NCBI GenBank assembly: GCA_027924645.1
Contig: BSBN01001363.1
Coordinates: 1,848,001-1,912,000 of the forward strand
Direction: 5' to 3'
DNA length: 64,000 nt
Source of the DNA: Cunninghamia lanceolata
Taxonomy: Eukaryota; Streptophyta; Pinopsida; Cupressales; Cupressaceae
In this document: piece by piece, positions 43,661 through 54,760 of the stretch
Layout: every line of letters begins with the position of its first letter
How positions within the stretch are numbered: the stretch's first letter is position 1
Translations under genes and position numbers: made by a program
Notes under the pieces: model-generated
The model's input: the letters and a program-made list of their open reading frames with translations, nothing else
The model's database searches: none
Told to the model about the DNA's origin: nothing

Positions 43661-45525
43661 TCTTAGTCTATTGGGTGAATGAGGGCCAGTTTTTTGTGCA
43701 TGTTCCTCCTCCCCCTCTAGGTCAACTACCTCTATCTGCTCTGGGTTCTCTAAATCAATAATCTTGGCCCTTTTGGCAGGGGAGGGGCCAACTGATTCCC
43801 TCTTTACATCATACTCTCCACTTGAGCTGCCAGGCTCATAAGCATATCTCAATTCCCCTGTAGGGGCAGAGGCAATCAACTGTTCTGCATTATGCAACAT
43901 TTTTCTCAATTCTCTTGATTGGGTCTTACACTTCTGCAAATGCACCCGAATATGTAGGATTCATATTTCTCTTCATATTCTCACTGGCCATGATAGTAGC
44001 CCACTTGATCCTCAAGTGGTGGACTTCATTCATTGTAAAACAATTCCTAGCAATGTCCTCATCGTAATCCACATGATGAAAGTACTTGAGCCTTCCCTTG
44101 TAGTTGTTGACTCTGAATCTGGTTTTGCTGATGAATCCCTCAGGGTCAAATGACCTTGGTTGTTCCAAATACATTCCAAACATTGCATAACTGAATAAAT
44201 TTGGTCCAACCCACTCTTATCAGGGATCACAAAATCACAAAATCTGATGGAAGAAGGGAAGAATGAACCTTTCTTGTGGCTCCTAAAGTGCTCTTTGTCA
44301 GAATTATTTAACTGCCTTATAACTTCTAAAAATGCCACCCTCTTTGGCACATATTTGGGCAGTATGTGAGGTGCAGTCTGGCATCCATAGACCCTTATGC
44401 AAGTAGTATGCTCATGATAGAACCAATCACCCCAATCGTGATCAATTCCAAGGTGGGGAGTCCTGTCCAGAGGTCGTAAGAAATCCATTACATCAGGATG
44501 CAACCTTTCACCCTCTAGCTCCAAAAATCCAAGGATTCTCCTCACAAAATATTCCTCAAAGATGACATAATATGCTGTGACACAGTGCATATCTAGCATA
44601 CATGTCCATACTTGCACTGGCAGCTTGTTCCGTTAAGCATATGAATCCTTGACATGCAAATTGGGGTGCCACATCCCTGATAAAGCAAATAAGTACATAT
44701 GGCACAACAAGGAGTACCATATGAATTCAACTTGGACATCTGGTTTAGACAAATTATTTTTGATCTTTGTCATATGATCATGCATATGGTCAGCTATGAA
44801 AGTGGCATAATCATATGGTTCCTTGACACCTGGGTTCTGAATATCAACAGCCATCATCATCAAAGAAATAGACATTCTTTCTGAAGCATCTCTGCCTAAT
44901 ACTTTACACAGACTATGATAGGTTCTGACAAAATATTCATTAAACATACTGCAATGAAAAGGCTCCTCCTCATCATCTGAAATCTTTACCAATTTCCCAC
45001 CAACAACCCTTGGCCTATGCATTGGTAAGTTATATTCCCTGTAATGTCATTTCACAGTTTGGTATTTTTTCTTGGAAGCCCTGAGGTCAATTTATTTGCT
45101 GGCTGCAGGGTCCAAGTTGAATATAGTGGCAATGTATCCTTTGGTAAGCTTGATCAATGTTGAACCATTTCCATCTATTACTGTCCTAGTGGCTAGATTA
45201 TACCTTAATGTTGTTGACCTAATTAAGTATGGGTTGGGGAAAACATTGGAACAAATGAGCTTGGCTAAATCATATCTTCAAGCATGACAGATAGGGGCCT
45301 TATAGTCCATGCTCTTATGCCAATGCTTAAAGAGGATCCAACCTGGGATAGGTAATTTGGAGTCCCGACAATTATAGCAGTAGTCAAGAAATTTATACAG
45401 GGCTCCGCCTGGGCCATGCAATTTCAAAATTGTTCTAGCGGAACTAGGGAGTTGGATCATAAGATCCTATCTAAGCTTTGTTTTGAAGTGGAAGGCTAGC
45501 CTGACTGACTCATTTTCCTTTTATG
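43661..45525 (-). pseudogene. Unidentified large pseudogene, proximal part, cut by the retrotransposon
   Basis: Minus-strand reading frame of about 600 codons with at least three in-frame stops (after KAPICHA, before IDLRASKK, after HVKDSYA) and frameshifts near 44150 and 43930. Recognisable stretches are PIPGWILFKHWHKS, RPRVVGGKLVKISDDEEE, FIADHMHDHMTKIKNNL, HDWGDWFYHEHTTCIRVYG and, near the cut, the acidic EVVDLEGEEEHAQK. It continues at 25282-24726 beyond the inserted element. No domain I can name. Candidates are a host gene family of unknown function or the coding part of another transposon. Clearly non-functional. Confidence 0.6.
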
Positions 45526-45720
45526 AAGGTAGCTTAGGGTTTTTATGGTTGACAATGACCCTTAAAGCTTCAAAATTAACCTACAGTTGGAAAAACCAGG
45601 TATAGAAGAGGACTAGTTACTAGTTTTCTGGGCTTGTCGAAGCTTGAGATTACTTTTTCCTACTCGTTCGATGATTTCTTCTGAATGCAGTTGTGCTCTC
45701 GAGAATACCTTAATGCTTGA

Positions 45721-45807
45721 TTTCTTACACAATTCTCTGTATTAATGAACTTCATGTCACAAGAATTCTTGCACAATTCTCTATATTAATGCACTTCGTG
45801 CTACAAG
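45721..45807. repeat. Two-copy tandem repeat of about 44 bp
   Basis: CACAATTCTCT(G/A)TATTAATG and flanking bases occur twice, at about 45721-45763 and 45764-45807, with several differences. Confidence 0.7.
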
Positions 45808-46272
45808 CACTTCAAAATCTTTCTCTTTTGAAACTTTGAATTTGGGCCATTGATCTTTTCCTTACAATTTGAAATCCACAGTCCTGATTGGCTGACTAGA
45901 TTTGACAATCTTCATTGCCATTTAGAATATGTACGAGTCAGATATGTGGCAGCACCTCGCAACGTAATAGCCTATGATGGCCCACCTCTTACCTACCCCG
46001 CGCCAGCATGCCTTACTTCTCAAAAAAGAAAATGCCACGTGTCGCGACCGTGTAATGTAGATTCCAACCAAAGAGATTCTCCTTGCGACGATGCGCAACC
46101 GTTGGATCAAGTCTTTTGCCAGCTTAGATTTTTTGACATGTGTTGTTCTATCGCAGCCATGCAGTGAATATTCTCTCCTGACAAATTCCTCCTGCGCTCT
46201 TGCATGACAATTAGATTTTGCCCTTCTTGCAACCGATGACAGCAGGTAACCTCTAGAATCCTAGATTAAGGG

Positions 46273-46324
46273 GTCGGTCAACTTACGAATATTAGGACAT
46301 GAAGTCATGACTTCACTGACCGAC
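46273..46324. other. Nested inverted repeat (hairpin or paired-site candidate)
   Basis: Outer arms GTCGGTCA (46273-46280) and TGACCGAC (46317-46324) enclose a perfect 14-bp palindrome GAAGTCATGACTTC (46301-46314). It contains several TGAC/GTCA cores of the type bound by plant WRKY or bZIP factors, but the arms are short enough to be chance. Confidence 0.4.
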
Positions 46325-46794
46325 AACCTGCTCACATATTAACTTCTTAAACAATTAAAAAGTGGACCCTATTAGCTTGCTAGGTTAACCCATTCCCCAC
46401 CAAGCCGTGACCGACAAGATTAGGTATAAGGGGCTGGTAAACAACACGGTTTGATGGCTCAGGTTTCAACTTAGACAACTGGCAACCGAAGGTAGAATGT
46501 CAACATAAGATTATGCAGAGGGTTCTCGTATGAAATGTCAACCATTGATATTTGGAAATCTAACGGTTCAAGTGTCAAAACCTAATTATGCAAATATTTT
46601 AAGCATCATGCATATAGATGAACTACACTATCAATAGAAAGTGTAATTTTACTTGTGCATATAAAATTTTGTGATTAATTCTATCTAAAAACAACCAAAT
46701 TGAAATCAAATTAAATCCAAAAAGATTGAGAGTTCACATATATTATAGCTCTCCTAGTTGTGCCTATCTCAAGAGTCAAAAAGAAAACAAATGC

Positions 46795-47024
46795 GAAGCA
46801 ACATTAGAAACCTCTAACCATAACAGAGACCATCACCAAATCCATGTCAACATATATAAATTAAAGCAAACATATAAGAAGCAACATTAGAAACCTCTAA
46901 CCATAACAGAGATCAAATTATATTAATACAAAAAAGATTTACACTTGGGTAATTATATTAATACAAAAAGATTTACACTTGGGTAATTATATTATTACAA
47001 AAAGATTTACACTCAAGAAATTAT
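46795..47024. repeat. Short direct repeats next to the 454-bp array
   Basis: A 35-bp direct repeat containing AACATTAGAAACCTCTAACC is present at 46795-46829 and 46878-46912. Then about three copies of a 34-36 bp unit (AATTATATTAATACAAAAAG...) run from 46915 to 47018. The last partial copy ends in ATCAATACAAAAACC, which is also the start of each 454-bp repeat. Confidence 0.8.
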
Positions 47025-48840
47025 ATCAATACAAAAACCACTCCAACAGCCAGCCTAGGCTCCAAAAAACACATAGCACCAGAGAGGCTACCATAGTACC
47101 ATAGAAATCCCTAGCCCCTTAACTGAGCGACTCCTCAAAAACTTGCCGCCCTACCACCCCAACATGGAAATCACCAAAAAAGTGGCCCTGGGAGCCTGAC
47201 CACTCCTATGGCCACTGCAAGTAGAATCCTGTCACATTCACAATGGTTGCGAAGTATTGAAGACATACCAGAGTATCGTCTGTGTCCATTCCAATTGCCC
47301 ATCGAAGAAAGTGTCTCTCACAAGCCACCCAAAGCCTGTACCTTTCGAGTTGTTGCTCATTCATGTTTAGGAGGAACGGCTACTTAGCTACGCCCTCCTA
47401 TCCCTCCCGCAGCTTCTCTAGGTCTCTCAGCCATGGGATATTGACCCCCAATTCTGCATCAATCACCACGTCTAAGTCATCAATACAAAAACCACTCCAA
47501 CGGCCAGCCTAGGCTCCAAAAAACACACAGCACCAAAGAGGCTACCATAGTACCATAGAAATCCCTAGCCCCTTGACTGAGCGACTCCTCAAAAACTTGC
47601 CGCCCTACCACCCCAGCATGGAAATCACCAAAAAAGTGGCCCTGGGAGCCCGACCACTCCTATGGCCACTGCAAGTAGAATCCCCTTGCATTCACAATGG
47701 TTGTGAAGTATTGAAGACATACCGAAGTATCGTCTGTGTCCATTCCAATTGCCCGTCGAAGAAAGTGTCTCCCATGAGCCGCCCAAAGCCTGTGCCTTCT
47801 GAGTTGTTGCTCATTCATGTTTAGGAGGAATGGCTACCTAGCTATGCCCTCTTATCCCTCCTGCAGCTTCTCCAGGTCTCTCAGCCATGGGATACCGACC
47901 CCCAATTCTGCATCAATCACCACGTCTAAGTCATCAATACAAAAACCACTCCAACGGCCAGCCTAGGCTCCAAAAAACACACAGCACCAGAGAGGCTACC
48001 ATAGTACCATAGAAATCCCTAGCCCCTTGACTGAGCGACTCCTCAAAAACTTGCCACCCTACCAACCCAGCATGGAAATCACCAAAAAAGTGGCCCTGGG
48101 AGCCCGACCACTCCTATGGCCACTACGAGTAGAATCCCCTCACATTCACAATGGTTGCGAAGTATTGAAGAAATACCGGAGTATCGTCTATGTCCATTCT
48201 AATTTCCCATCGAAGAAAGTGTCTCCCAAGAGCCGTCCAAAGCCTATGCCTTTTGAGTTGTTGCTCATTCATGTTTAGGAGGAACGGCTACCTAGCTATG
48301 CCCTCCTATCCCTCTTGCAACTTCTCCAGGTCTCTCAACTAGGAGATACCGACCCCCAATTCTGCATCAATCACCACATCTAAGTCATCAATACAAAAAC
48401 CACTCCAACGGCTAGCCTAGGCTCCAAAAAACACACAGCACCAGAGAGGCTACCATAGTACCATAGAAATCCCTACCCCCTTGACTGAGCGACTCCTCAA
48501 AAACTTGCCACCCTACCACCCTAGCATGGAAATCACCAAAAAAGTGGCCCTGGGAGTTTGACCACTCCTATGGCCACTGTGAGTAGAATCCCCTCGCATT
48601 CACAATGGTTGCGAAGTATTGAAGACATATCGGAGTATCGCCTGTGTCCATTCCAATTGCCCGTCGAAGAAAGTGTCTCCCAGGAGCCGCCCAAAGCCTG
48701 TGCCTTCAGAGTTGTTGCTCATTTATGTTTAGGAGGAACAGCTACCTAGCTACGCCCTCCTATCCCTCCTACAGCTTCTCCAGGTCTCTCAGCCACGGGA
48801 TACCGACCCCCAATTCTGCATCAATCACCACATCTAAGTC
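47025..48840. repeat. 454-bp tandem repeat, four copies
   Basis: Copies start at 47025, 47479, 47933 and 48387, each with ATCAATACAAAAACCACT, at an exact 454-bp spacing. Divergence is a few percent by eye. The fourth copy runs into single-copy sequence at 48841. Because 454 is not a multiple of 3, a coding frame cannot pass through all copies. A minus-strand reading (DDLDVVIDAELGVG and FATIVN) continues from the pseudogene fragment to the right, so the repeat probably arose by duplication of part of that gene. Plus-strand frames (47573, 48027) occur in two copies only. Confidence 0.9.
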
Positions 48841-49100
48841 ATCCAAAAGAATATCTGGAGTGAATACCCCCCATAGAATCATCAATGCATCCACCTTTGC
48901 CTCTCCTAGGTCCAACAAAGAAGCCAGAAAGCGTGAGGAAATATCTGCATTTACCATATATCTATCCTCGGAGACCAAGAAGTCTTTACCAAGGACCATC
49001 TTCACTGCCTCAAGGAAGAATAGGTTTTACTGGTTACAAATGTTCATCAGTCTGCCATCTCTGATACGGCCCAGAAAGGTGACCTGACACTTATTGCAGT
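48766..49100 (-). pseudogene. Unidentified minus-strand coding fragment entering the 454-bp array
   Basis: The frame from 49005 down to 48769 (79 codons with stop) reads MVLGKDFLVSEDRYMVNADI, SRFLASLLDLGEAKVDALMI and ends GIPWLRDLEKL. In-frame sequence extends upstream to about 49090 (VTFLGRIRDGRL) with one stop. Its last 24 codons or so lie within the fourth 454-bp repeat. Protein-like, family unknown. Confidence 0.45.
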
Positions 49101-49572
49101 GAAGCCTTATGGGAGTCTCCATGTTATATTTTGAGCAAGCCAACCGAGTGTTGTTTTATTGGAGACCTCCAGGATTTAAAGGAAGATCGTTAATGAACAC
49201 ATGCTTAAACTGACATGCATTTATTCATTGTCTAGATTTTTTGTAGCATCAATCTTCAGCTCGTGTAAGGATCAACCATTACCAAAAGCTATTTAATAAC
49301 TTCTCAGAACTATTTAACAAATTAAAAATCAATGCTTGGGAAAAATATTTTGTAGGCCACCAAATGAAATCGATATCAATAATTCAATATATAAATTTAT
49401 AATAATATCATATTTTATATAATATAATATATAATTTTATATTCAAAATTTCATTCTTTGAAACATCTATGATCTGTATACATTGCAATTTCAAATCGTA
49501 ATTACTTCTATATTATTTAGTAAAATTTAACATCACCCTTCAAAAAGATTAGGGAATTACATCATACATGAA
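49101..49572. other. AT-rich non-coding stretch
   Basis: No frame of note. Includes an ATAATATAATATATA-type low-complexity run near 49385-49445. Confidence 0.5.
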
Positions 49573-50085
49573 CCTCTAACCAACCTCAGTTCTAAACAAA
49601 ACTCCTATCCTTTGACCTTCAAACCTTGCTTTGATCATCCAAAATCTTTTTGGTTCCTCTTTTTGACGACGCGTAATGAATATTTCACTGTAGTCCATAA
49701 TTATCCTATTAATAGGCAATGGATCCATTACAAATTTAATTATGTGCTCATTCACAATGATAGTCAATGATTCACTATAGAACCTTGCTTTATATGTACA
49801 GGAAACCACTAGGCATGGGTAACAATAAGGCCAGTAAAGGAGAATTAAATTGATTTTCTCGAGGTCACTGGCAATTGAGTTGCAATACCAATTCCATGTG
49901 TCATTTCAAATTTCTAGTTTCTCATACATGCATGCATGTGTGGGAGATTCAACCCACCACCTGAAATAGAATGCATCATTTGCAAATGTTAAAAGTGTCG
50001 ATTCTTGACACGATTTATTCCACTTGACGAATGCTCGTATTTCTTCATTCCGAGACATGCAAAGCAATAACAACCTGCATAGCCA
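49573..50085 (-). pseudogene. Unidentified minus-strand exon with one stop
   Basis: Two open stretches on the minus strand (50109-49906 and 49809-49576) are in the same frame. The 32 codons between them (starting NDTWNWYCNSIASDLEKINL) are open apart from a TGA at 49908-49906, so this is one reading of about 170 codons ending GVLFRTEVG. A pyrimidine-rich tract and CTATGCAG just upstream (about 50095-50075) look like a 3' splice site, suggesting an exon starting near 50075. Family unknown. It may belong to the same old gene as 48766-49100. Confidence 0.4.
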
Positions 50086-50109
50086 CACACAAAATTTTTT
50101 TTCTATCAT

Positions 50110-51084
50110 CTTAGATTCTTATTACTATTCTACATCTGTGAACTAAGAACTCTATCCAACAGTTAGAATCAAAATCATGAATGATCACAAAATAAATACT
50201 TGGTAACTTACTTTCTTCGCACAACTGCTGTAATGAAAGCCATTACTTTGAACTTTTACAGTCTATTGATTCTTGACCTATCTGAAACTTAGTAATGCAA
50301 TATAAGTTTGAAACACTAAAGACTATTATATATACATTAGATTTACATTTGTGACAAATGGGTAATAAATAACAAGCAACTACGTTTAATTCATATTGAC
50401 TAATCTGTGCAGTTTGTCACAACTCAGTACTCACTTGCCATTAATGAACTTAATTGAGCATTGGCTAATCTATGTGATTAAGTGCATTCAATCAAATCAA
50501 TCGTACCACCACTGACCATTTGATGCACCCTAGAATGAAAGATGAACGGTTGTAGTTCAATTCTGGAAGGTAGATCTCCAACGCCACACATTGCTAACAA
50601 AATCCTCTGGAATCAACTAGCAGCCATTAGATATTATTAGATCAACGGTTGACGTATATATAAAATATATAATATATTTTATTGATTATTGTGCCAAGGT
50701 GACAGCGCGGCAGAGCGTGAGTCCTCGGTTGTACAATTACAAATTTGGGAAATTTGGTGTGTCAGTACTTATGCCGTCGATTTGCAATGATCTAACAACC
50801 AAAATCTATTAGATTTTTTTCCATTTAATAGCATCCATGCTCGAAGTGACCTCTGTCCTTTCATAATAAATAAGGAATGTCGTGAAAAGCGCAATTGTAC
50901 GTATTTGGGAAGGGAATTTATTCAACTCAATTAAATAATTATCTATTAATTTTCGTTAATCAAAATTGTTGTTACTTGACACTTGTCTCTATTCCAGAGA
51001 CTTTATGTAGAAAGATGGGTGTGTCAGAGCTGCAGCCTGGAATGGAACTTCAACTAAAGTCTGATGTCATTCACACAGTATGAT
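50110..51084. other. Intergenic stretch, one possible short exon
   Basis: Mostly non-coding. At 51015-51083 a short frame MGVSELQPGMELQLKSDV reads like a protein N-terminus, ending just before the A/T-rich repeat, but nothing supports it further. Splice-like signals on the minus strand around 50205-50240 could flank a tiny exon of the neighbouring pseudogene. Confidence 0.3.
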
Positions 51085-51440
51085 TTTTTATTGGCATAAC
51101 AGTTTATTTCACCAATTAATTTTTTATTGGTTTGAAACTATATTTAAATTCACCAATCATTTTTTTATTGCTTTGAAAATTGGTTTAATTCGCCAATGTA
51201 AATATATTTTTTGGTTTGAAATTAGATTTTAATTGCTAGCAAAAATATTTTCTTATTTTGAAAACAGGTTTAATTCACCAATGTAAATATATTTTCTGGT
51301 TTGAAATTAGATTTTAATTGCCAGCAAAAATATTTTCTTATTTTGAAAACAGGTTTAATTCGCCAACGAAAATATTTAATTGGTTTGAAAATAGGTTTTA
51401 ATCACCAACGAAAATATTTTATTGGTTTTTAAAAAATTAC
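51085..51440. repeat. A/T-rich tandem repeat, 85-bp period and half-units
   Basis: TGGTTTGAAATTAGATTTTA recurs at 51212 and 51297 (85-bp period), flanked by related shorter units with AATTCGCCAA and AAAATATTTT up to about 51440. It lies directly upstream of the copia-type gag remnant. Confidence 0.8.
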
Positions 51441-51629
51441 AATTCACCAGGATTTTCCATAGACCTCTAGCGATTACAAAAGATTCGCCAAATAAGATTT
51501 TTTTTCCCAAAAAAGTGACAAAATTCACCAATAAAATTAATATTTTTCTCAGGAAGTATACTTGATTCGCCAAGTTTATACACCTTCTTCAAGGGGGTGG
51601 GGGGTTCTTAAAGTTATTCCTAATCCTAG

Positions 51630-52310
51630 ATGTCTTATAAGAAGGAAGCTCCTCATTTTGATGGGACAAATTATGCTCTTTGGAAGGTACGAACGAAAAG
51701 CCATCTTCTTTGTCTTGGTTATAAAGTATGGAAAGCTGCAAAAGAAAAATATACCTTGCCTCCAAATGGTTTCATGACTAAAGATGAAATCAAGAAATAT
51801 GAGGTGGATGTCAAAGCAAAGGATGCTCTGTTAAGTTCCTTAAGTGACTTAGTACTGACAAAAGTTGTGGACCTTGAAACTGCAAATGAGGTATGGGAGA
51901 AGCTAAAAAATTTGTATGAAGGAGATGATTTTGTGAAGGAAGTCAAACTACAAAGTCTAAAAGTGAAATATGAGGGTTTGAAGATGAATGAAGATGAAAA
52001 CATAACAATCTTAATGCAAAGAGTTGATGAACTTGTCATTGGAATAAAGGGTATGGGAGGAACTCTCAGTGATAAGGAAGTTGTGATGAAAATTCTCAGA
52101 TCACTACCAAAGTCATATAGTCACAAGGTAGCTGCAATTGAAGAATTTATGACTGTAAAAACTATTGACAGAGATCAGTTACTTGGTAAGCTTACAAGAT
52201 TTGAGATGAGAGAATTTGGTGATGCCCTGCTTAAAGTTGAATAAGCTTTCAAAGCCAGTACTTCAGCAAAGATCTCCTGCGCTGAGAAATACAAAGTGGA
52301 TGATGAATTT
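51630..52310 (+). pseudogene. copia-type gag fragment (DUF4219/UBN2)
   Basis: Gag of Ty1/copia retrotransposons. ATG 51630 opens a 204-codon frame. Residues of about 6-25 (PHFDGTNYALWKVRTKSHL) are the DUF4219-type start, and residues of about 60-190 are the UBN2 domain (TANEVWEKLKNLYEG, VDELVIGIKGMGG, SLPKSYSHKVAAIEE). A TAA at 52242 interrupts it; the reading continues (AFKASTSAKISCAEKYK) to a second stop near 52310. No zinc knuckle, protease or pol follows, and no LTR or primer site is visible upstream. About 100 bp later it abuts the truncated leader of array 2. Confidence 0.85.
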
Positions 52311-52442
52311 GAATGAGAAACGACTGGCCACCTCATAATGCATCCACCTGTAAAATTTCGTAGAAAACCCACATCCGAGTCAAAAGTTATGACCTCCGGA
52401 AGTCCCTGCATCAAATCCTAAAGAATTTTGTTGTGGGTTCAA

Positions 52443-53490
52443 ATGAGACATAGAAGACCTACAACTGTAGAGAATTCGTGAGACATGGCACATAGAGGAT
52501 GAGGGCAAAGAGGAACATGGCACATAGAGAATGAGGGCGAAGAGGAGCACTAAGAGTTAGTAATGTAGAAGTCATAGAGATGCTAGGAGGGATTACAGCA
52601 AGATTAGATGATATGGAAGCAACACAAAGAAGAGGAGTATATTTGGATGACATTAGTGAGGATGAGAATGAAGAACTAGAAATTGAGACAGAAGATGCAG
52701 ATAGAAATGAACTAGAAAGAAGATTTTTATAAGCAATATCAAGAATCAATAGCAAACCCATATTGGATGCACCAAGTTATCATGGAAATCTAAATCTAGA
52801 AGAATTAATTGAATAGATTGCAGAGATGAGTAAATATTTTGATTTTGAATCAATAGATGTTCTGAAAAGGGTGAAATTTGCTTGCATGAAATTGAAAGGA
52901 CATGTATCCTTATGGTGGGATCATGTGAAAATAGAAAGTCAAAGAAAGGATAAGGATAAAATCAAATTGTTGGATAGAATGGTCAAAAAAGTGAAGGCTA
53001 AATTTTTACCAACGGACTATCAAATAAGTTTGTTCAAGAAACTAGAAAATTTGAAGCAAAAGGAAAAGAATGTGCATGACGATGTACAGAAGAATTATAT
53101 AGGTTGGATATCAATGTTGGACATGTAGTTATGATGCTGAGAAAGTGTCAAGGTATCTTAATGGTTTACATTATTCAATTCAAGATGAAATTAGTATGTT
53201 CGAATACAAATTGTAGAATAAGCTTATTAGTATGCTTTGAAGGCAAAAGAAAAATTGATGAGAAAATAAAATAATTTTAGAGGTAGAGGTAGATTCTCAT
53301 GTGGAAGAGGACAATCTAGTGGTGGCAGAGGCTATCAAAACAAATAAGGAGAAACCAACACCTCTCAAACAGTCACCTAGGATAATAAGGGAAGAGGAGA
53401 TTATTCTAGAGAGGAAGTGGAGATTACTCCAGAGGTAGGGGATATTTTGGAAGAGGTAGAGGAATAGGATTCATAATTACATGTTACCAA
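52443..53490 (+). pseudogene. Decayed gypsy-like gag, unit 1'
   Basis: Closest to unit 1. The open part from 52826 to 53128 includes VSLWWDHV and KAKFLPTDYQ. Stops at 52731 (CAA-to-TAA type) and 52814 (TGG-to-TAG type) are absent from unit 1, so they arose after the duplication. Unlike unit 1 this copy keeps the R/G-rich C-terminal region (about 53280-53470), showing that unit 1's deletion is also later than the duplication. Confidence 0.78.
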
Positions 53491-54128
53491 TGAGGATTCA
53501 TGAGTACTTCGTCTTGGCACTTTTTTGGGGCTTGAAACTTTCATCTTGGCCCTCAAAATGGCAATTTAATTTTTTTTTAGATTTTTAAAAAGTTGCTTTA
53601 GTAATAACTTGAAACTCATGTTTCCAATTTAGATTAATAGTTGGTCGTTCATCCTACCTTAGTTTTTGGAATCTTTTGGGAAAAAATAGGATTCTCAAGA
53701 TATGATTGTAAAATTACCTAAAATGGCAAAATTTGACAATTGTCAAAATCTACCAAAAAAGGTAATTTTTTGTTTTTTTTGTTTTTCTTGGATATAAGAG
53801 AGTTTTCTCTCACTGTAGCAGCAGAGTTGATGAATAGAAATTTTTTGTGTTCCAGCTTCCAAATCTTTGGCTCTCATATGTTTAATAGCACAATTCTATT
53901 AAGTGTATGTTGTGTGCTGCATCAATTTCCAATGGTTGTTCAGGGTGTACGGGCTCCCTAAGCAGTCCCCTGAGAATTAGTCTCGCCTTCGCTCACCCCT
54001 CTTTTATTAGCCCCAATTCAGCAAAAAAATGTAAGCCCGAGGCAAGGCACGGAACGCAACGCTGGGCGGAGTCATAACGCTCCTGTCTCTCTCAGGGAGC
54101 AGGGCTAGGGCATACCTCTAGGTTAAAA

Positions 54129-54179
<51 letters not shown>

Positions 54180-54760
54180 TTTTTTAAATTAATGAAAGTA
54201 GGTTGTTAAAATCACATATGACACTAATTAGAAATTTTTAAAAAATATATCAAAACACATCCAATTTTTTTCAAAATTCTATGGTGCACTAGAGGAAAGA
54301 GTCCTCTCAAAAAGGGTATAATTGGTTTTGTGAAAATGATAAAAAATAATACAAAAGTTGACGTGGAATAAAAACTATCAGATTCTGTAAAGTCTGACTT
54401 TAAAATGATATTACAAAGAAAATAAGCATTGAAAACTGATTTTTTTTCTCCATGCACTAGATATTGAACTCCTCTATTTGGGAAAAAAAAAATTAGGGAA
54501 AAATAAGATTGTTTGCTCTTTCTTTGTGACATGCACTCAAAGTCACTTTTCTTGAAGTTTTCAGCAATTTAAAATTTGCTCATAAATTTTTTAAAAAATT
54601 ACAAGCATAAAATTAGTCAAGAGATCTACATTTCATTAGTTTACATCATTTTGAACTTCAAAGCATAAATGCCAATTTTATGAGGTCAAAGTTCAGAAAT
54701 TTTTTTGTTGTTGGCCGATTCCTTTATAAAGTGTGACAGGTTTTTGCTTTTACCCTAATA
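53491..54760. other. Post-gag AT-rich segment with GC-rich SINE-like island, unit 1'
   Basis: Counterpart of 8794-10010. The island is at about 53935-54125. The dinucleotide run after it is expanded here to about 20 AT units (54131-54174), longer than in any other unit. Confidence 0.55.

Larger units (their letters stand above)
45526..46780. other. Non-coding stretch, no gene recognised
   Basis: Mixed-composition DNA without a convincing frame. It holds a 44-bp tandem duplication (45721-45807), a G-box-like CCACGTGTC (46035-46043), and a nested inverted repeat at 46273-46324. It lies upstream of the minus-strand pseudogene and might include its old promoter, but nothing proves that. Confidence 0.4.

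Noticed and set aside
47573..48278. Plus-strand frame starting MTERLLKNLPPY in two of the 454-bp repeats
   Set aside because: Open in only part of the copies; the single-copy flank supports the minus strand as the former coding strand.
51719..52039. Minus-strand frame opposite the copia gag
   Set aside because: Shadow of the gag frame, with low-complexity S/F composition.
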